NCBI GenBank assembly: GCA_010094025.1 | Contig: ML991810.1 | Span: 232,049 to 296,048 of the forward strand | DNA: 64,000 nucleotides | Origin: Viridothelium virens | Lineage: Eukaryota > Ascomycota > Dothideomycetes > Trypetheliales > Trypetheliaceae | Direction: 5' to 3' | Shown: piece after piece, positions 33,341 through 44,179 of the stretch | How the letters are laid out: each line of letters begins with the position of its first letter | Numbering within the stretch: the stretch's first letter is position 1 | Made by a program: the position numbers and the translations under genes | The notes under the pieces: model-generated | Told to the model about the DNA's origin: nothing | The model's database searches: none | Seen by the model: the letters and a program-made list of their open reading frames with translations, nothing else

Positions 33341-33624
33341 AGAGGAGAATTCAGGTGGACATGGGTTCGGTGAGAGAGAATTGCGTGAGAATAACAGATT
33401 CGAAAGGTCCAGTATCTGACAAAAAGTAGGTATCAGGCGCAAGAGCTATAAAAAAACTCAGATGCATAATGAAGGGCTGCACTTTTGTTTTGGCCGCCTG
33501 GGCCGTTCCACTCCATCTCAGGCTGTGCTGCGTCTGATCATCATTCGTAGACCTCGACGGGCCTCCTGTCTTTCCACTTAACCTCCAATCGATCTCCACT
33601 CCCGCTTTCCTTCCATCTCATCCC

Positions 33625-34299
33625 TCACATCCTCCCCAACATGCTCCTCCTCCTCCTCTGTAACCAACTATCCTGCCCTCCCTGTCCAGACCTCGTCCGC
33701 AGCCCGCCATCGACATCAGTCTCCACTCTATCCCTCTCCTCCATGCCGCCCTCCCCAATCGCACTCATCCGCCTCCTCTCCTTCCTCCGCCGCTGCTCCT
33801 GCTGCTCCTGCTGCTCCTCCCCTCCCTCATCCCTCCCCCCTTCCCACCCCAACCCCTCCGACCCCGTCGACCCCACAAACGCCGACCACCTTCTCCGCCG
33901 GCGCTCACTCGCCTCCGCCTGGAACGCGCGCGCCCTCGGCGTCACCGCCGTCGGACTCCCCACCTCCGCCTCGCACGCCTCCGCAATCGTCGGCGACGGC
34001 TGCGACAGCGAGGTCGGCGAGGCGGGGTTCGAGGAGTTGCGGCGGTAGTAGCTGAACGTCGGGGAGGAAGAAGCGGCGTAGAAGGGGGAGGGGTGGGCGG
34101 GGACCTGGCGGGTGGATTTCGGGGTGACGCCTGGGTTGGCGGGCGCGGGCGTCGGGAAGGTGGGAGGCGCGGCGTGGACGTATTCGCCGTTGACGTATTC
34201 GGCGTTGCTGATGAAGGTGTTGCGTTTGGAGCGGTTGAGGTAGCGGTTTTCGAGGCGGCGGTGCTCGAGGAAGGAGCGGAGGCGGTCGGTGATGCCCAT
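33625..34299 (-). CDS. conserved-looking basic protein of unknown function
   Basis: Single exon from ATG 34299, 224 residues. The first 45 residues (MGITDRLRSFLEHRRLENRYLNRSKR...) look ordered and are strongly basic. The rest is disordered: Pro/Ser-rich (PTFPTPAPANPG), then an Arg-rich block, a Glu/Gln run (EEQQEQQEQRRRKERRR) and a basic C-terminus ending RRRRSMLGRM. No membrane segment or catalytic motif is visible. High GC and steady codon use support a real gene. I do not recognise a family. Nuclear or cytoskeletal adaptor roles would be guesses. Confidence 0.6.
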   Translation of the reverse strand: MGITDRLRSFLEHRRLENRYLNRSKRNTFISNAEYVNGEYVHAAPPTFPTPAPANPGVTPKSTRQVPAHPSPFYAASSSPTFSYYRRNSSNPASPTSLSQPSPTIAEACEAEVGSPTAVTPRARAFQAEASERRRRRWSAFVGSTGSEGLGWEGGRDEGGEEQQEQQEQRRRKERRRMSAIGEGGMEERDRVETDVDGGLRTRSGQGGQDSWLQRRRRSMLGRM

Positions 34300-36532
34300 T
34301 GCGTGGTGGTGTTGGTGGTGTTGGTGGGGTGGGGGGTTGATGGGCTTGCTGACTGAGATGAGGGTGAGGCTGAGTGTGCGGGAGGTTGAGTTGAGGGGAT
34401 TCTGCCCGGGACTTTCGAGAATATATGGATATGGATGCTTCGTTTTGTCGAGAGGACGGGATGGTATGAACTGACTTTTCCGTGCTTAAAGAGCAGAGAT
34501 GCGAGAATGAGACGGCAAGAAGAGGGCTGTTTGAAGATAATGGAGCCTGGAAGGATTCTGGCTAAATGATGACAATGTTGCCAAATTGCAGCCACCTGAA
34601 ACGTAAAGGAACTGTGGGGAAGACAAGGACCTGGGGTTTGCGATTAAGTGGGAGATCTACGAATAATTTGGGTCTGATAATATTATAAAATATGAGCAAC
34701 TTTAACGGGTGCTGATACGTTGTGAGTCTCATCCTGAACTTACGACGATGAGCTCACCTTATCGTAGAACATTGAAGTTCGAGGCGCAATACTTCTGCAT
34801 CGTGCTCGCACGGCATACGGACGCCGTAATTCCTTGAGTTGCATTGCATACAATCCATAGTCAGATTCTCTCGATTGTCGATCGTTTTGATCTCTTCGCC
34901 TTTACCGCGTGTGCTTTAGCGCCGTTTCGAATCATATTAGGTGCAGGGCAAAGCGCCGGTAAAGTGCAGCCGCTGATTGGATGTCAGCGCTTTATTGCCA
35001 TCTGCAGGGTGTCCAAATGCTAAATTTGCTTGGAAATTTGTTCAGCTAAATATAAGCATGAATTCTAGCGATGAGGGTCTTTGTGATTCATATCACGATT
35101 GTATCCGGGTAGAGCCCTTCATTCGTCGTGGCTACGAAACGTTGCACCATATGACCATACGTCTTCATCCTATGGCAACCACGACAGTCTGATATTCATA
35201 TAACCGTATGTACTGACACTCTCGCTGTCGGACCCTACGATATTGAGGCAGTAAAATCTGCACTATATACTGGCGTATGTTCGAGTATTTAAGTATGGAG
35301 ATTCGTCAGGACGGAGAGACGGAAAGACCGAAAGCTACAGCGCTTGATATTCGGCTTAGGTAATTTGTAAGGTATACCTATTTGTTTTTATACTACCGAT
35401 TCTCAGCAGAGGGTCGAATGGTGTATTGATTAAGTGCGCCATATGGGGAGCAAATCTGTGATTGGGGATCGGGATCGACCACTGGAAATGCTCTTCGAGG
35501 TGTTTCTGCGGCCTCCTCAGGCTACAGTTTTGCCCTTTTTGAATACTTTTTCTTTTTTTTTTTTTTCTTTAATTTACTCTATCCTCTCAGATCCTGCGCT
35601 CGGCTAGTTCTTTGAGCGGTAAGAGCATTAGTCCGAAGACCAGACACGCCAGTCAAGATGGCCTAGACCCTCTCATTCGACATACCCGCACCTTATACTG
35701 CATTGAGAGCCGCACAAGGTGACAATGTGTTCAACTGTTCAGAAGGAGATGGCCATAATCTAAAACGTACAGTTGAACCAGCAGACGCAGCCAGTGCTGC
35801 TCTTATGTCTTGTGTTCTGCGCCATTAGCAGCTGCGGTATCAAAGCAGTAAGAATGCAGTCGAAACAAGGCAGCCTCTGCACCCAATTGCCACGTCCGAT
35901 ACACACGGCTTACGTTTTCCGAGTCGGTTGAGTGGCCTATTGTACTTGCGTTGCAAAATACTAAAGATCAATTCCAAGAGGCTCTACCTGCCACGTATCT
36001 GGAAGGTCCGCTATAGGGTGCCATTGCTGCCCTCCGGTCTGGCCATATTGTCGCATATAGGAATAGTCTGGATACGCATGGTGGCTTCTACTGCTTTTTG
36101 CTCAGGTGGTTGAAGAAGCTTCTGGACAAATTGTTGGCGAGTACTCTAATTGCGGGGACGGGAAAACACACTGACCAGAACTGCACCCCGATTTAAATTA
36201 GGCCGGTCTGCTAATTTAAATACTCCATCCGATGCTTCCCTTGAAAGATAGGTCTGCTGACAAGCTACGCGTTTCCTGTGAAGGCAAGTTCGCAAGTTCC
36301 GCAATTAGTGGGACCCTGCGCATTCTCGCTGCCGCCATGTGTCTAACCTTTCTGAGCGGGTAATTGGAGGAAAATGTTTGAGCTTCATCTATATTCCCCG
36401 GAGGCACACCAATCCCTGAAAGGAGTTTACACTCCCTTCATATGTGGAGATGCGCGCAAATAATTCCTAGGATCATTCACTTCTTTCGTTTCTTGATATT
36501 ACCCTACTCTCGTCTCTTGACAACTTCTCACG
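34300..36532. other. intergenic, about 2.2 kb
   Basis: Promoter of the basic-protein gene on one side and of the pectate-lyase-like gene on the other. There is a long poly-T tract at about 35550-35570. Around 35690-36110 a plus-strand frame reads weakly protein-like sequence interrupted by stops, possibly a relic, with no family visible. Otherwise nothing. Confidence 0.4.
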
Positions 36533-37669
36533 ATGGCACGCTTTCTTGGTCTTCTAATCGCGACTCTGTCTGTCTGCTTGCAGGCCGTTCTGGCTCAAAA
36601 TGCTTTCTCCGGAGCTGTTGGCTTTGGCGCCATCGCGACTGGTGGGAATAGTGGTTCGACAGTCCATGTAACGAATCTTGCCGATTCAGGGACAGGGTCT
36701 TTCCGTGATGCAGTCAGTGGTTCGAATCGCAACATCGTCTTTGATGTTGCGGGATACATTGTGCTCAAGTCGGCCGTGTCATTGTCTAGCAGCATCACCA
36801 TTAACGGCCAGACTGCTCCAGGCGGTGGTATTGGACTCATGGGTGCCGAAATCTCAGCCAGTGGAAAGAGCAACATCATCATCCGAAATTTGAGGATGCG
36901 ACAGGGCACAATGGACTCGGACACCGGCAAGAGCGCCTTCAATATGGGCGATGCCAAGAACGTGATCCTAGACCACTGCTCTTTTGCATACGGACAATTT
37001 GATAGCATCGATGCAGTAGGCGCGGTCAATATTACCGTCTCCAACTCCATCATTGCATTTCCCATCGGTCAACAATTTGGCGCGCATGTTGAAACCGGCC
37101 CCAGCACCTTCTACGGCAACCTCTGGGTGAGCGCACATAATCGGCAGCCACTGAGCAAAGACAACACCCAATACGTGAACAATATCGTCTACAACTACCA
37201 AGCTGCGTACACATCCGCCAATACCGGCGGCTATTTTAGCCACGATATTATCAACAATTACTTCATCGCTGGACCAAGTACCTCGTCAGCAGGCGACGAC
37301 TACTACCAGATGGACAACAAGCAGAGCGTCTACGCTACCGGAAACTTCCTTGACAGTAATAAGGACGGTGCACTCAACGGCGCTGCAGCCAACAGCGTGG
37401 GAAGCGCAGTAGTGCTCTCCAAGCCATGGGCAAGCACATCGCTCGGTCTGGCGACGAACAGTGCTGCAGCTGCAGTGACTTCGGTATTGGCCAACGCCGG
37501 TGCGACGCCCAGAGATGAGGTCGACACATTCGCAGTGAACACAGTCAAATCATACGGGAAAAGCGGCACCATCTACAAATCACAGGCTGACACGGGTTTG
37601 TCGAACGGCGGTTATGGGACATTGACTGCTACGTCGACAAAGAAGCGGGCAGTACAATTTGCAGTTTGA
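36533..37669 (+). CDS. secreted pectate-lyase-like polysaccharide lyase (parallel beta-helix)
   Basis: Single exon, 378 residues. Signal peptide 1-21 (MARFLGLLIATLSVCLQAVLA). The mature part shows the pectate-lyase-superfamily pattern GFGAIATGG..STVHVTNLADSGTGSFRDAV, then IVFDVAGYI, SSITINGQTAPGGGIGL and NIIIRNLRMRQG. These are the coils of a right-handed beta-helix, followed by an Asn/Asp-rich middle (NVILDHCSFAYG). Family enzymes cleave polygalacturonate by Ca-dependent beta-elimination outside the cell. The exact lyase family and the catalytic Arg were not established by eye. No adjacent wall-degrading genes are present apart from the secreted phospholipase 4.6 kb on. Confidence 0.8.
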   Translation: MARFLGLLIATLSVCLQAVLAQNAFSGAVGFGAIATGGNSGSTVHVTNLADSGTGSFRDAVSGSNRNIVFDVAGYIVLKSAVSLSSSITINGQTAPGGGIGLMGAEISASGKSNIIIRNLRMRQGTMDSDTGKSAFNMGDAKNVILDHCSFAYGQFDSIDAVGAVNITVSNSIIAFPIGQQFGAHVETGPSTFYGNLWVSAHNRQPLSKDNTQYVNNIVYNYQAAYTSANTGGYFSHDIINNYFIAGPSTSSAGDDYYQMDNKQSVYATGNFLDSNKDGALNGAAANSVGSAVVLSKPWASTSLGLATNSAAAAVTSVLANAGATPRDEVDTFAVNTVKSYGKSGTIYKSQADTGLSNGGYGTLTATSTKKRAVQFAV

Positions 37670-38552
37670 ATGATTGTGTATATTTATGAGGCTCACATCA
37701 ATATTACGACAATCTGCAATGTGAGTATTTGCCGAAAGATACGTGCAATTCGGTACGCCGAGACCTAGTCTAGATCGTATTCAGCCTCTACGCCGGAGCT
37801 CTGGTGCATATGTGATTTTTGGCACGTTCGAGATTCTGTAGTGATATATCAGAGGCCTGGATCTTCGTACGGGTGATCCAGAACTAGAGCACCAATCTGG
37901 ATCGTCGCTATGTTCCCATACAAAATGACCTCTCCATACACCCAACTTGGTTAGTGGTATCAGCACGCTGACTGAGCAGAATTACACTGGGAACCTTGCA
38001 CTTCTGGGGCACTCTTAAGAAAACACTATCAACTTTACACAGCCATCGTGAGAATCCCAAAACAGACAGCCCAAAACCGTCAAAAGCCTTAATTCATATA
38101 AGAAACTCCTTAGCCCACCCTTAGAGCTTTCTTGGTTTCTGGGAGTGCGGTTCTCCTACATAATACTACTACTATCCTCTCTGAACACTTTTTCCTCTTC
38201 CTTTAAGAGTATCTTGATCATCAAACGTGAAAAACGGTTGATATGAGATTAGACAGATCTTCTTCTAGAAGCCATCCTAGTTCTTTACTCCTGGACACAG
38301 TACACCTTAGAGTAATATAGCTTGAGATCATCGCTACTTATTATGCTTTTATCACCGTCAAATTTCCCATCACGAAAGCAGATTTCCCTCTGAGAGCGAG
38401 AGTTGACGCGTCAGCTCAGTAGCCTTAGGGTTCTTGACCTATTGCCAGATCAGGTGTAGCAGCACAACCACCACATAGCCTCCCTTCTACTTAGCGCTGA
38501 TACGGATTTTGAAATATTTGTGTAGCCAAACACGTTCGGAGCTATCCCGATT

Positions 38553-38667
38553 GGCTCCGTAACTGCGATAGCCTGTAGGGGACAAAACAATGGCAGAACG
38601 GTAGTAAGAATTTAATATTGTATATGCCAACTTTTTGTCCCCTAGAGGTTATCGCAGTTACGGAGGC
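38553..38667. mobile_element. MITE-like element with 35-bp imperfect terminal inverted repeats
   Basis: The left arm 38553-38587 and right arm 38633-38667 are inverted copies with three mismatches (core ctccgtaactgcgata and aggggacaaaa). They flank 45 bp of AT-rich interior, for 115 bp in all. There is no coding capacity. No perfect target-site duplication abuts the ends. It fits a non-autonomous inverted-repeat transposon. A plain long hairpin is the alternative. Confidence 0.6.
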
Positions 38668-38817
38668 AGGATTGAATTAAGCAGAAGAACAGGGATCCAA
38701 ATATGTGGGCACCGCGCCATCAGCTGCGCTTCAAAGAATCCCTAGGGTTACGTATTCCTTATACCCCTAGGAGAGTCTTAGAGAGATTAGAAAAAAAAAA
38801 TTTGAAAAAAAACTTAT

Positions 38818-38936
38818 TGAACGTACCAGGGGTCGAACCTGGAATCTCGTGATTCGTACTATGGACGGTTAGTTATAGTTATCAATCGGAATGTGTATTG
38901 CATACGTCACGCGCCTTGCCATTGGGCCATACGTCC
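38818..38936 (-). tRNA. tRNA-Arg(ACG) with a 47-bp insertion in the anticodon loop
   Basis: The minus strand folds as a full cloverleaf. The acceptor stem is GGACGTA with TACGTTC (one G-U). The D arm is GCC/GGC around an AATGG loop (A box TGGCCCAATGG). The anticodon stem is CGTGA/TCACG with loop CTACGAA, and the T arm is CCAGG/CCTGG with TTCGA (B box). The discriminator is A at 38818. A T-run typical of a Pol III terminator follows within about 10 nt. The loop is interrupted at 38905..38859 by 47 bp lying between positions 32 and 33, not at the usual 37/38 site. The insert starts GTATGC, contains ACTAAC and ends ATAG, like a spliceosomal intron. It reads the CGU/CGC Arg codons after A34-to-I editing. 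Confidence 0.72.
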
Positions 38937-39861
38937 TGAATATACTGGACTGACAATTTTTTTGAATATATTCTTTAAATAAAATTCTCTCTCTATGTCC
39001 TCTAAGTGCGGAAGTGTCGCATAGCTCGACAGCAAGTCTGCCTTAATAACTAGTAGGCATCCCAACTAGCATAAGTCCTACCTCTTTGTACTTATTTTGC
39101 ATACTGTTTAAGGTGTTTTAGGTGATGCATGTATATATGATAGTAAGGATTGAGTCTGTTGCCTGCGCTGTTTTGGCTTACCTCCTATCAGCGATATTGA
39201 AGGATATGTGCATAATGTTGCTAACACAGGAGCCCTTGTATCGATTTCTTAGCGCCTCTCACTGCACTTAGTCCATCTTCCCATTCCAAGAATAGACGGT
39301 AATCAACTTGACAAGCTGTCCTTTCAACTAAATTGATGCCTCATCCAGTCCTTTACTCCGCTCGTGTTAGATTGAGGTCTAGAACTGTTAAATTCACATA
39401 GTTTATGGGTTTTGCTGCCCATAAGATCGACCTTCTTGATGCAGTTGCTTTTTAATAAGAACCTCTGTCGATCAGTAACGATTAGGAACCCTGAGCATAA
39501 CATCAATTCGGTCACTATCGTCTAGACTGCTACATTCTATCTCATTCCATTATGAGTCTGCTATCTAGAACAGACTGCCACAATTGCAACAGATTACAAT
39601 TCCTCATGTCTATGAAAACGATCGCTTACTTCCTGTTACCAGTTATGGCAGCGACAGCTGAATCAATCAAGTCACTCACTTTAATGTGCAATTCCCAATC
39701 GTTTCACTTACTTCAATTCCACACAGTTTTTAACGGCTCGACAACGCCACCATGCACTGAAGCATTGCCTTTACTGATCCTAGGTGTCTACACTACCTGC
39801 CTTCCACGCTTTCAAATACCAAAATCCACCTCTATTGTAGAAGATCTCGAACGCTATGCTC

Positions 39862-40070
39862 TTAAACCCTGTCACTGACTCCGAGTTTGGTTTGGGGACT
39901 TTGGAAGAGGTTGCTTTGTCCATGAATATATTCCGCTATGTTCCTAGCCTCTTTGAACAACTTCCTCATACGCTCTGAGTATTTGTCATCCTCTGTAGGG
40001 TATCGAGATGCAAGCTCGAATATCTCGGCCTTGACATTGGCGGTGCCTCCGAACTTGGCACACAGATCTG
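39862..40070 (-). pseudogene. possible terminal exon or gene fragment, unknown family
   Basis: On the minus strand an acceptor-like CTTCACAG near 40070 is followed by about 69 open codons, with segments such as CAKFGGTANVKAEIFELAS and SERMRKLFKEARNIAEYI, ending in TAA at 39862. Composition is helical and charged, unlike the surrounding DNA. No upstream exons or start could be assembled. It may be a relic, or a chance frame. Confidence 0.25.
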
Positions 40071-42282
40071 TGAAGGAATGAGTCCAAAAGTTGAAGGGTT
40101 TTCAGCACACAAATGTCACCTCTCCTCTTGAGATTTATTAACACAATAGGACGTGCTGCAGTATGTTCGAAAATACCGAGATATCACTGTATTACGTCAA
40201 TGATAGTGAGATGCTTTCTGACTCAACTGATACGGTATCATTCGCTGGTTCAGTTCATCAATCCCTTTCTTAAGTGAGTGAGATATGAATGAAAAGACTG
40301 ACGCAAAATCTTGGAAGAAATGGAGAAGAGTTAGCTCGATGGACGTCGTTTTCAAACATTATATATTGAGAGTCAGAGTGATAGCCGACATTCGCCAGAT
40401 TCTGACAGAACTGAGCATAATACCTATACTTTACCGATAGCCAGTCATCTTCCTTTCGCCATGGTGTTTACCAGCCCGCTCGAGGGCCATTTGGAAGGAT
40501 ACTAGGGTAGATATGGTGAATCCATGGTTCAATGTGCGTGTCATGCCCTCTCCACGTATCGTTACTATGGGTGTTCTTTCCTTCGATCTCTTATCATCAT
40601 TCAGTGCCCAGGAAGTCCAGTAAATCGAGAGAATGGGGCTTATCATCCCAGTGGATAGAGATCTTATGGAGTTCGATGAAATCATGACCGTCTTCGAGCA
40701 ATAACGAAATGCCTCTTGAGGACGAAATATCGTGTCTTGACAACGTGGATATTTACAAGGTAAATTAGGATCAATTCAGATTAAGGCGAGTCTGCTATGT
40801 GACGATTTCTGGAGGTTGTGCTGACCGTTTATCGCGAGGGTTTAATCCGGAAAAGCTGTGTAAGTGTTGGGGTGCAACGAAGTTTCAAGCACCTTGGACC
40901 TTCTGTCTTATGAGGCGATGCTTGAATGTGTCCACTTGTTGACAACTAATTGGCGGATGGCGCCTACCGCAGCCATGGTATGCATACGGAGTACTAGAAT
41001 ACTCCGTGTAATACTCCGTACTCCGTACTCTGCACCTGTTGGCCTTTTTCTACGGAGCACGAAACGCGCCGCCGCTAACATTTCTCTTCAACCCCTCAGC
41101 TTTTCACGTCTCCTCGACTGCGACGTTAGGCGAGGAAAATGAAGAAGCGATGAGGCTGTGCAGAAATGATGTCGTCCTCGACGTGAGGCGACGGCCGTGC
41201 TATCGATAGGACACGGCATCATCGATCCGTGTGATCCTGGTCAGGAATCCAAAGTCTAAATAACTCGGTTTCATGCAAGCCACCCAAGCTCTGATCCATT
41301 CGTACGGATACTCGGTATTAAATAAGGACCTATCCATGGTCGAGTTCAAGTCCATGTGCACAAGGCCCTGTTTGATGGAACTCATTCGGTAGCATGATAG
41401 GCGCTCAACCACGGTCCCTACCGAGAAAAGTAATCACTGCGGGTGGGAGAAGCCAGAGCCGACTCTCTTCTTTCCATAAAACGCCCATCTAAAGTGGATT
41501 CCAGACGCACTCAGATCCATCCAATCCTAGCATTGCATCACCCCATCATGCCTACAATATCCCGCTCTGTGATCAGACTATGGATCATCCGGTGAGCCTC
41601 GCTGGTTACGAATTACCCAGATCAAGGTTCCAAATGCCGGTCCATCGACTTGTACTTCCCCTTGTGCACACTTCAAGCGGAGACACTAACACGGAGCCGG
41701 CACCTTACCATTCTGCTACCCTCCCTAGTACTAATTGTACCCTGCGAATCCGTCGTGAGGCAAGGAAACCCCACAGTAATCTCCATTTTTGGAAACTCCG
41801 AAGCTTGCGCCTTCACTACGCCACCCTTGGGGCTCCATTCGGCGAGTCGACGATGGGCTTGGAAGGTGGCATCTTAAGAGGCTGGGTCTTGCGTGCCCTG
41901 GCGATCTACACGGCTGGCAGAATGCTTTCGTCGGACCTTCAAGACACGATTTTGATCCAGGCCTTCAGGCACGTGTATGGCGGCTTTTGCCATCGCCCAT
42001 AGGAAAACGCCGATTGTTGGCCTTTAGCTCCGTCTCCGACGTTTCGAAGCGAGAGGGCATGCGTAAGGTGGAAGGGCTCATTGGAAAATTTAGCGAACAG
42101 AATACCAACAAGACACCACCATTCGCTTACGCTAGGGGGCCTTGCCTCTTTTGTTGCCACTCCACCATATCATATCCGGTTTTAGGAGGTGGGCCTGACA
42201 AGTGTTAAAGGTAGACCTCGCCTGCGATGAATTATCCATGTCGCGCCGGTAGGTCTTCTAGCAGTCTTTCGTTGTCCTCATC

Positions 42283-43914
42283 ATGAAATCTTTCGTTTCC
42301 TCTCTTGCGCTCTTTGCTGCTTCTACCTTCGCTTTACCACAGCAGTTGTCCTCGCTCGAAGGTCGCGCGCTATCCCCATACGCGCCTGTGACAACACCAT
42401 GTCCAAGCAATTCTCCCGTTCGCAAAGCTAATGACGTTTCCTCGGCCGAATCTTCGTACATCCAGCAACGTCAGACTAAGGCAAACGCTGCTCTTGCAGC
42501 ATGGCTCACCAAGACTGATTCGACCTTCCCTACTACTAATCTCCCAATTGTTGGCATAACTACGAGTGGTGGTGGTTACCGATCCCTCCTTACTGGTGCT
42601 GGTGTACTTCAGGCTTTGGACGCTAGAGACGGCAACACCAGTTTAAGCGGCCTTTATCAAGGCTTTACCTATCAAGCTGGTCTTTCGGGAGGCGCTTGGC
42701 TCTTGAGTTCCATTTCTGGTAATAATTGGCCTACCATTACCTCCCTGAAGACGAACCTCTGGGAGACTGCTTTTGAAGAATCTCTCTTCGACCCCGACGG
42801 AGCCCTGCTGGCAGTTGCCGATGCCGTGATTACCAATGACATTGCAGCCAAGTCTGCTGCTGGTTTCAACCCGACACTTACAGACCCTTATGGTCGTTTG
42901 TTGGCATATCAGCTCCTTTCGGGTAATGATGGTGGCGTCTCCGATACTCTACATGGCCTGACCAGCAACTCAAACTTCACCTCACAGGCCGTTCCCTACC
43001 CTATCCTCACCTCGATTGGCGTCAACACGGACGTGGGTCAGTGCACTCCAAGCAGTAATGGTACCCAATATGAGCTACATCCTTACGAATTCGGTTCCTG
43101 GGACTCAGGTGTCGGTGCCTTTATTCAGACACAGTATCTCGGTACCAGTGCGTCGAACGGCTCCCCCGTCAATGGTACCTGCCACACCAACTACGACAAC
43201 CTTGGCTACGCTCTCGGTACCTCCTCGAACCTCTTCAATGAAGTCTGCATCTCGGATCCAACTCTATCTGGTCTTTCCTCAAACTTGACCACTGAGTTGA
43301 CTAATTTCCTTGGCGCGGGCCACCAACTTGTTACTCGGGATGAGTACGCGGTGTACCCAAATCCCTTCCAAAATTATCCCGGTGCCACCTCGGTCAGCAA
43401 CCAAACCGAGCTCTCCCTCGTCGATGGAGGTGAAACCGACCAGAACAATCCAATTTGGCCGTTCCTGCACCGCCCCAACGTCGCCGTCCTCTTCGTCAAT
43501 GATAACAGCGCCGACACATCTGACAACTACCCCAACGGATCTGAGCTCTACAACACGTACCAGATTGCCAAGTCTGATGGACTCACTCGTATGCCCGTCA
43601 TTCCGCCCGACACGACATTCGTTAGTCAAGGCTTGAACATAAGGCCCACATTCTTTGGATGCAATACGCAGAACACGCTGACGCTCATTTATCTGCCGAA
43701 CCACAATTACACGTATGACAGCGGCGTCTCGACTGCAAAGCTTCAGTACAGTAAGACAGAGACGGACGCGTTGATCGCCAACGGTGTTGCTGTAGGAAGC
43801 TACAACGGGAATGGCACCTTTGCAGAGTGCGTCGGCTGTGCCATCCTCAAGAAGACAGGCGGAACTCTACCGAGTAAATGCCAGAGCTGCTTTTCCAGCT
43901 ACTGTTATAATTGA
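42283..43914 (+). CDS. plb: secreted phospholipase B / lysophospholipase
   Basis: Single exon, 543 residues. Signal peptide about 1-18 (MKSFVSSLALFAASTFALP). The cPLA2-like catalytic domain is complete: the oxyanion-hole loop TSGGGYRS at 94-101, the nucleophile motif GLSGGAW with Ser135, and LVDGGETDQN with the catalytic Asp near residue 385. Many N-x-S/T sites (NGT, NFT, NLT, NYT) and paired Cys in the C-terminus (CVGCAI, CQSC) indicate a glycosylated secreted enzyme. It removes acyl chains from glycerophospholipids and lysophospholipids. No C-terminal GPI-type hydrophobic tail is present, so it is probably released rather than anchored. Confidence 0.92.
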   Translation: MKSFVSSLALFAASTFALPQQLSSLEGRALSPYAPVTTPCPSNSPVRKANDVSSAESSYIQQRQTKANAALAAWLTKTDSTFPTTNLPIVGITTSGGGYRSLLTGAGVLQALDARDGNTSLSGLYQGFTYQAGLSGGAWLLSSISGNNWPTITSLKTNLWETAFEESLFDPDGALLAVADAVITNDIAAKSAAGFNPTLTDPYGRLLAYQLLSGNDGGVSDTLHGLTSNSNFTSQAVPYPILTSIGVNTDVGQCTPSSNGTQYELHPYEFGSWDSGVGAFIQTQYLGTSASNGSPVNGTCHTNYDNLGYALGTSSNLFNEVCISDPTLSGLSSNLTTELTNFLGAGHQLVTRDEYAVYPNPFQNYPGATSVSNQTELSLVDGGETDQNNPIWPFLHRPNVAVLFVNDNSADTSDNYPNGSELYNTYQIAKSDGLTRMPVIPPDTTFVSQGLNIRPTFFGCNTQNTLTLIYLPNHNYTYDSGVSTAKLQYSKTETDALIANGVAVGSYNGNGTFAECVGCAILKKTGGTLPSKCQSCFSSYCYN

Positions 43915-44179
43915 ATAATAACGACTGAGGGGCGCAAACACTGGCATTGGGATACTATGCATTGGGTCGGGTCGGTGTTACATTTCGTATAAATTTGGAT
44001 GGGATCATACAAATCTGTGTATTGCGATTAATCAGACATTATATATCGCTTCCATGTCTCATAAACCCATGTTCGACCCTCCCCGCCCGAACCAGACCCA
44101 ACCCGCAACAATAACTCCGTCGCCCACGAAAAAAAAATGACCGGATTCCTCTATCCCTTTTCCACTCCTCTCCTCCACT

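Larger units (their letters stand above)
37670..42282. other. gene-poor AT-rich interval, about 4.6 kb
   Basis: Holds the inverted-repeat element (38553-38667), the tRNA-Arg gene (38818-38936), a possible exon fragment (39862-40070) and a cluster of TACTCCGTA motifs (40985-41059). Poly-A/T runs are frequent (38788-38813). Short frames elsewhere (for example 39552-39878 and 41580-42002) are not convincing. Confidence 0.5.

Noticed and set aside
33641-34048. Plus-strand 135-codon frame opposite the basic-protein gene
   Set aside because: Antisense of a GC-rich Arg/Glu-coding region; the minus-strand frame has the ATG and ordered N-terminus.
35690-36115. Possible relic coding frame with internal stops
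   Set aside because: The protein-like stretches are short and no splice or homology pattern supports them.
41580-42208. Overlapping 140-codon frames just upstream of phospholipase B
   Set aside because: Two phases give equally unstructured products in the promoter of plb. No motif or signal peptide.
36533-43914. A secreted-enzyme gene cluster with shared regulation
   Set aside because: Only two hydrolases 4.6 kb apart, with no common promoter element or regulator nearby.
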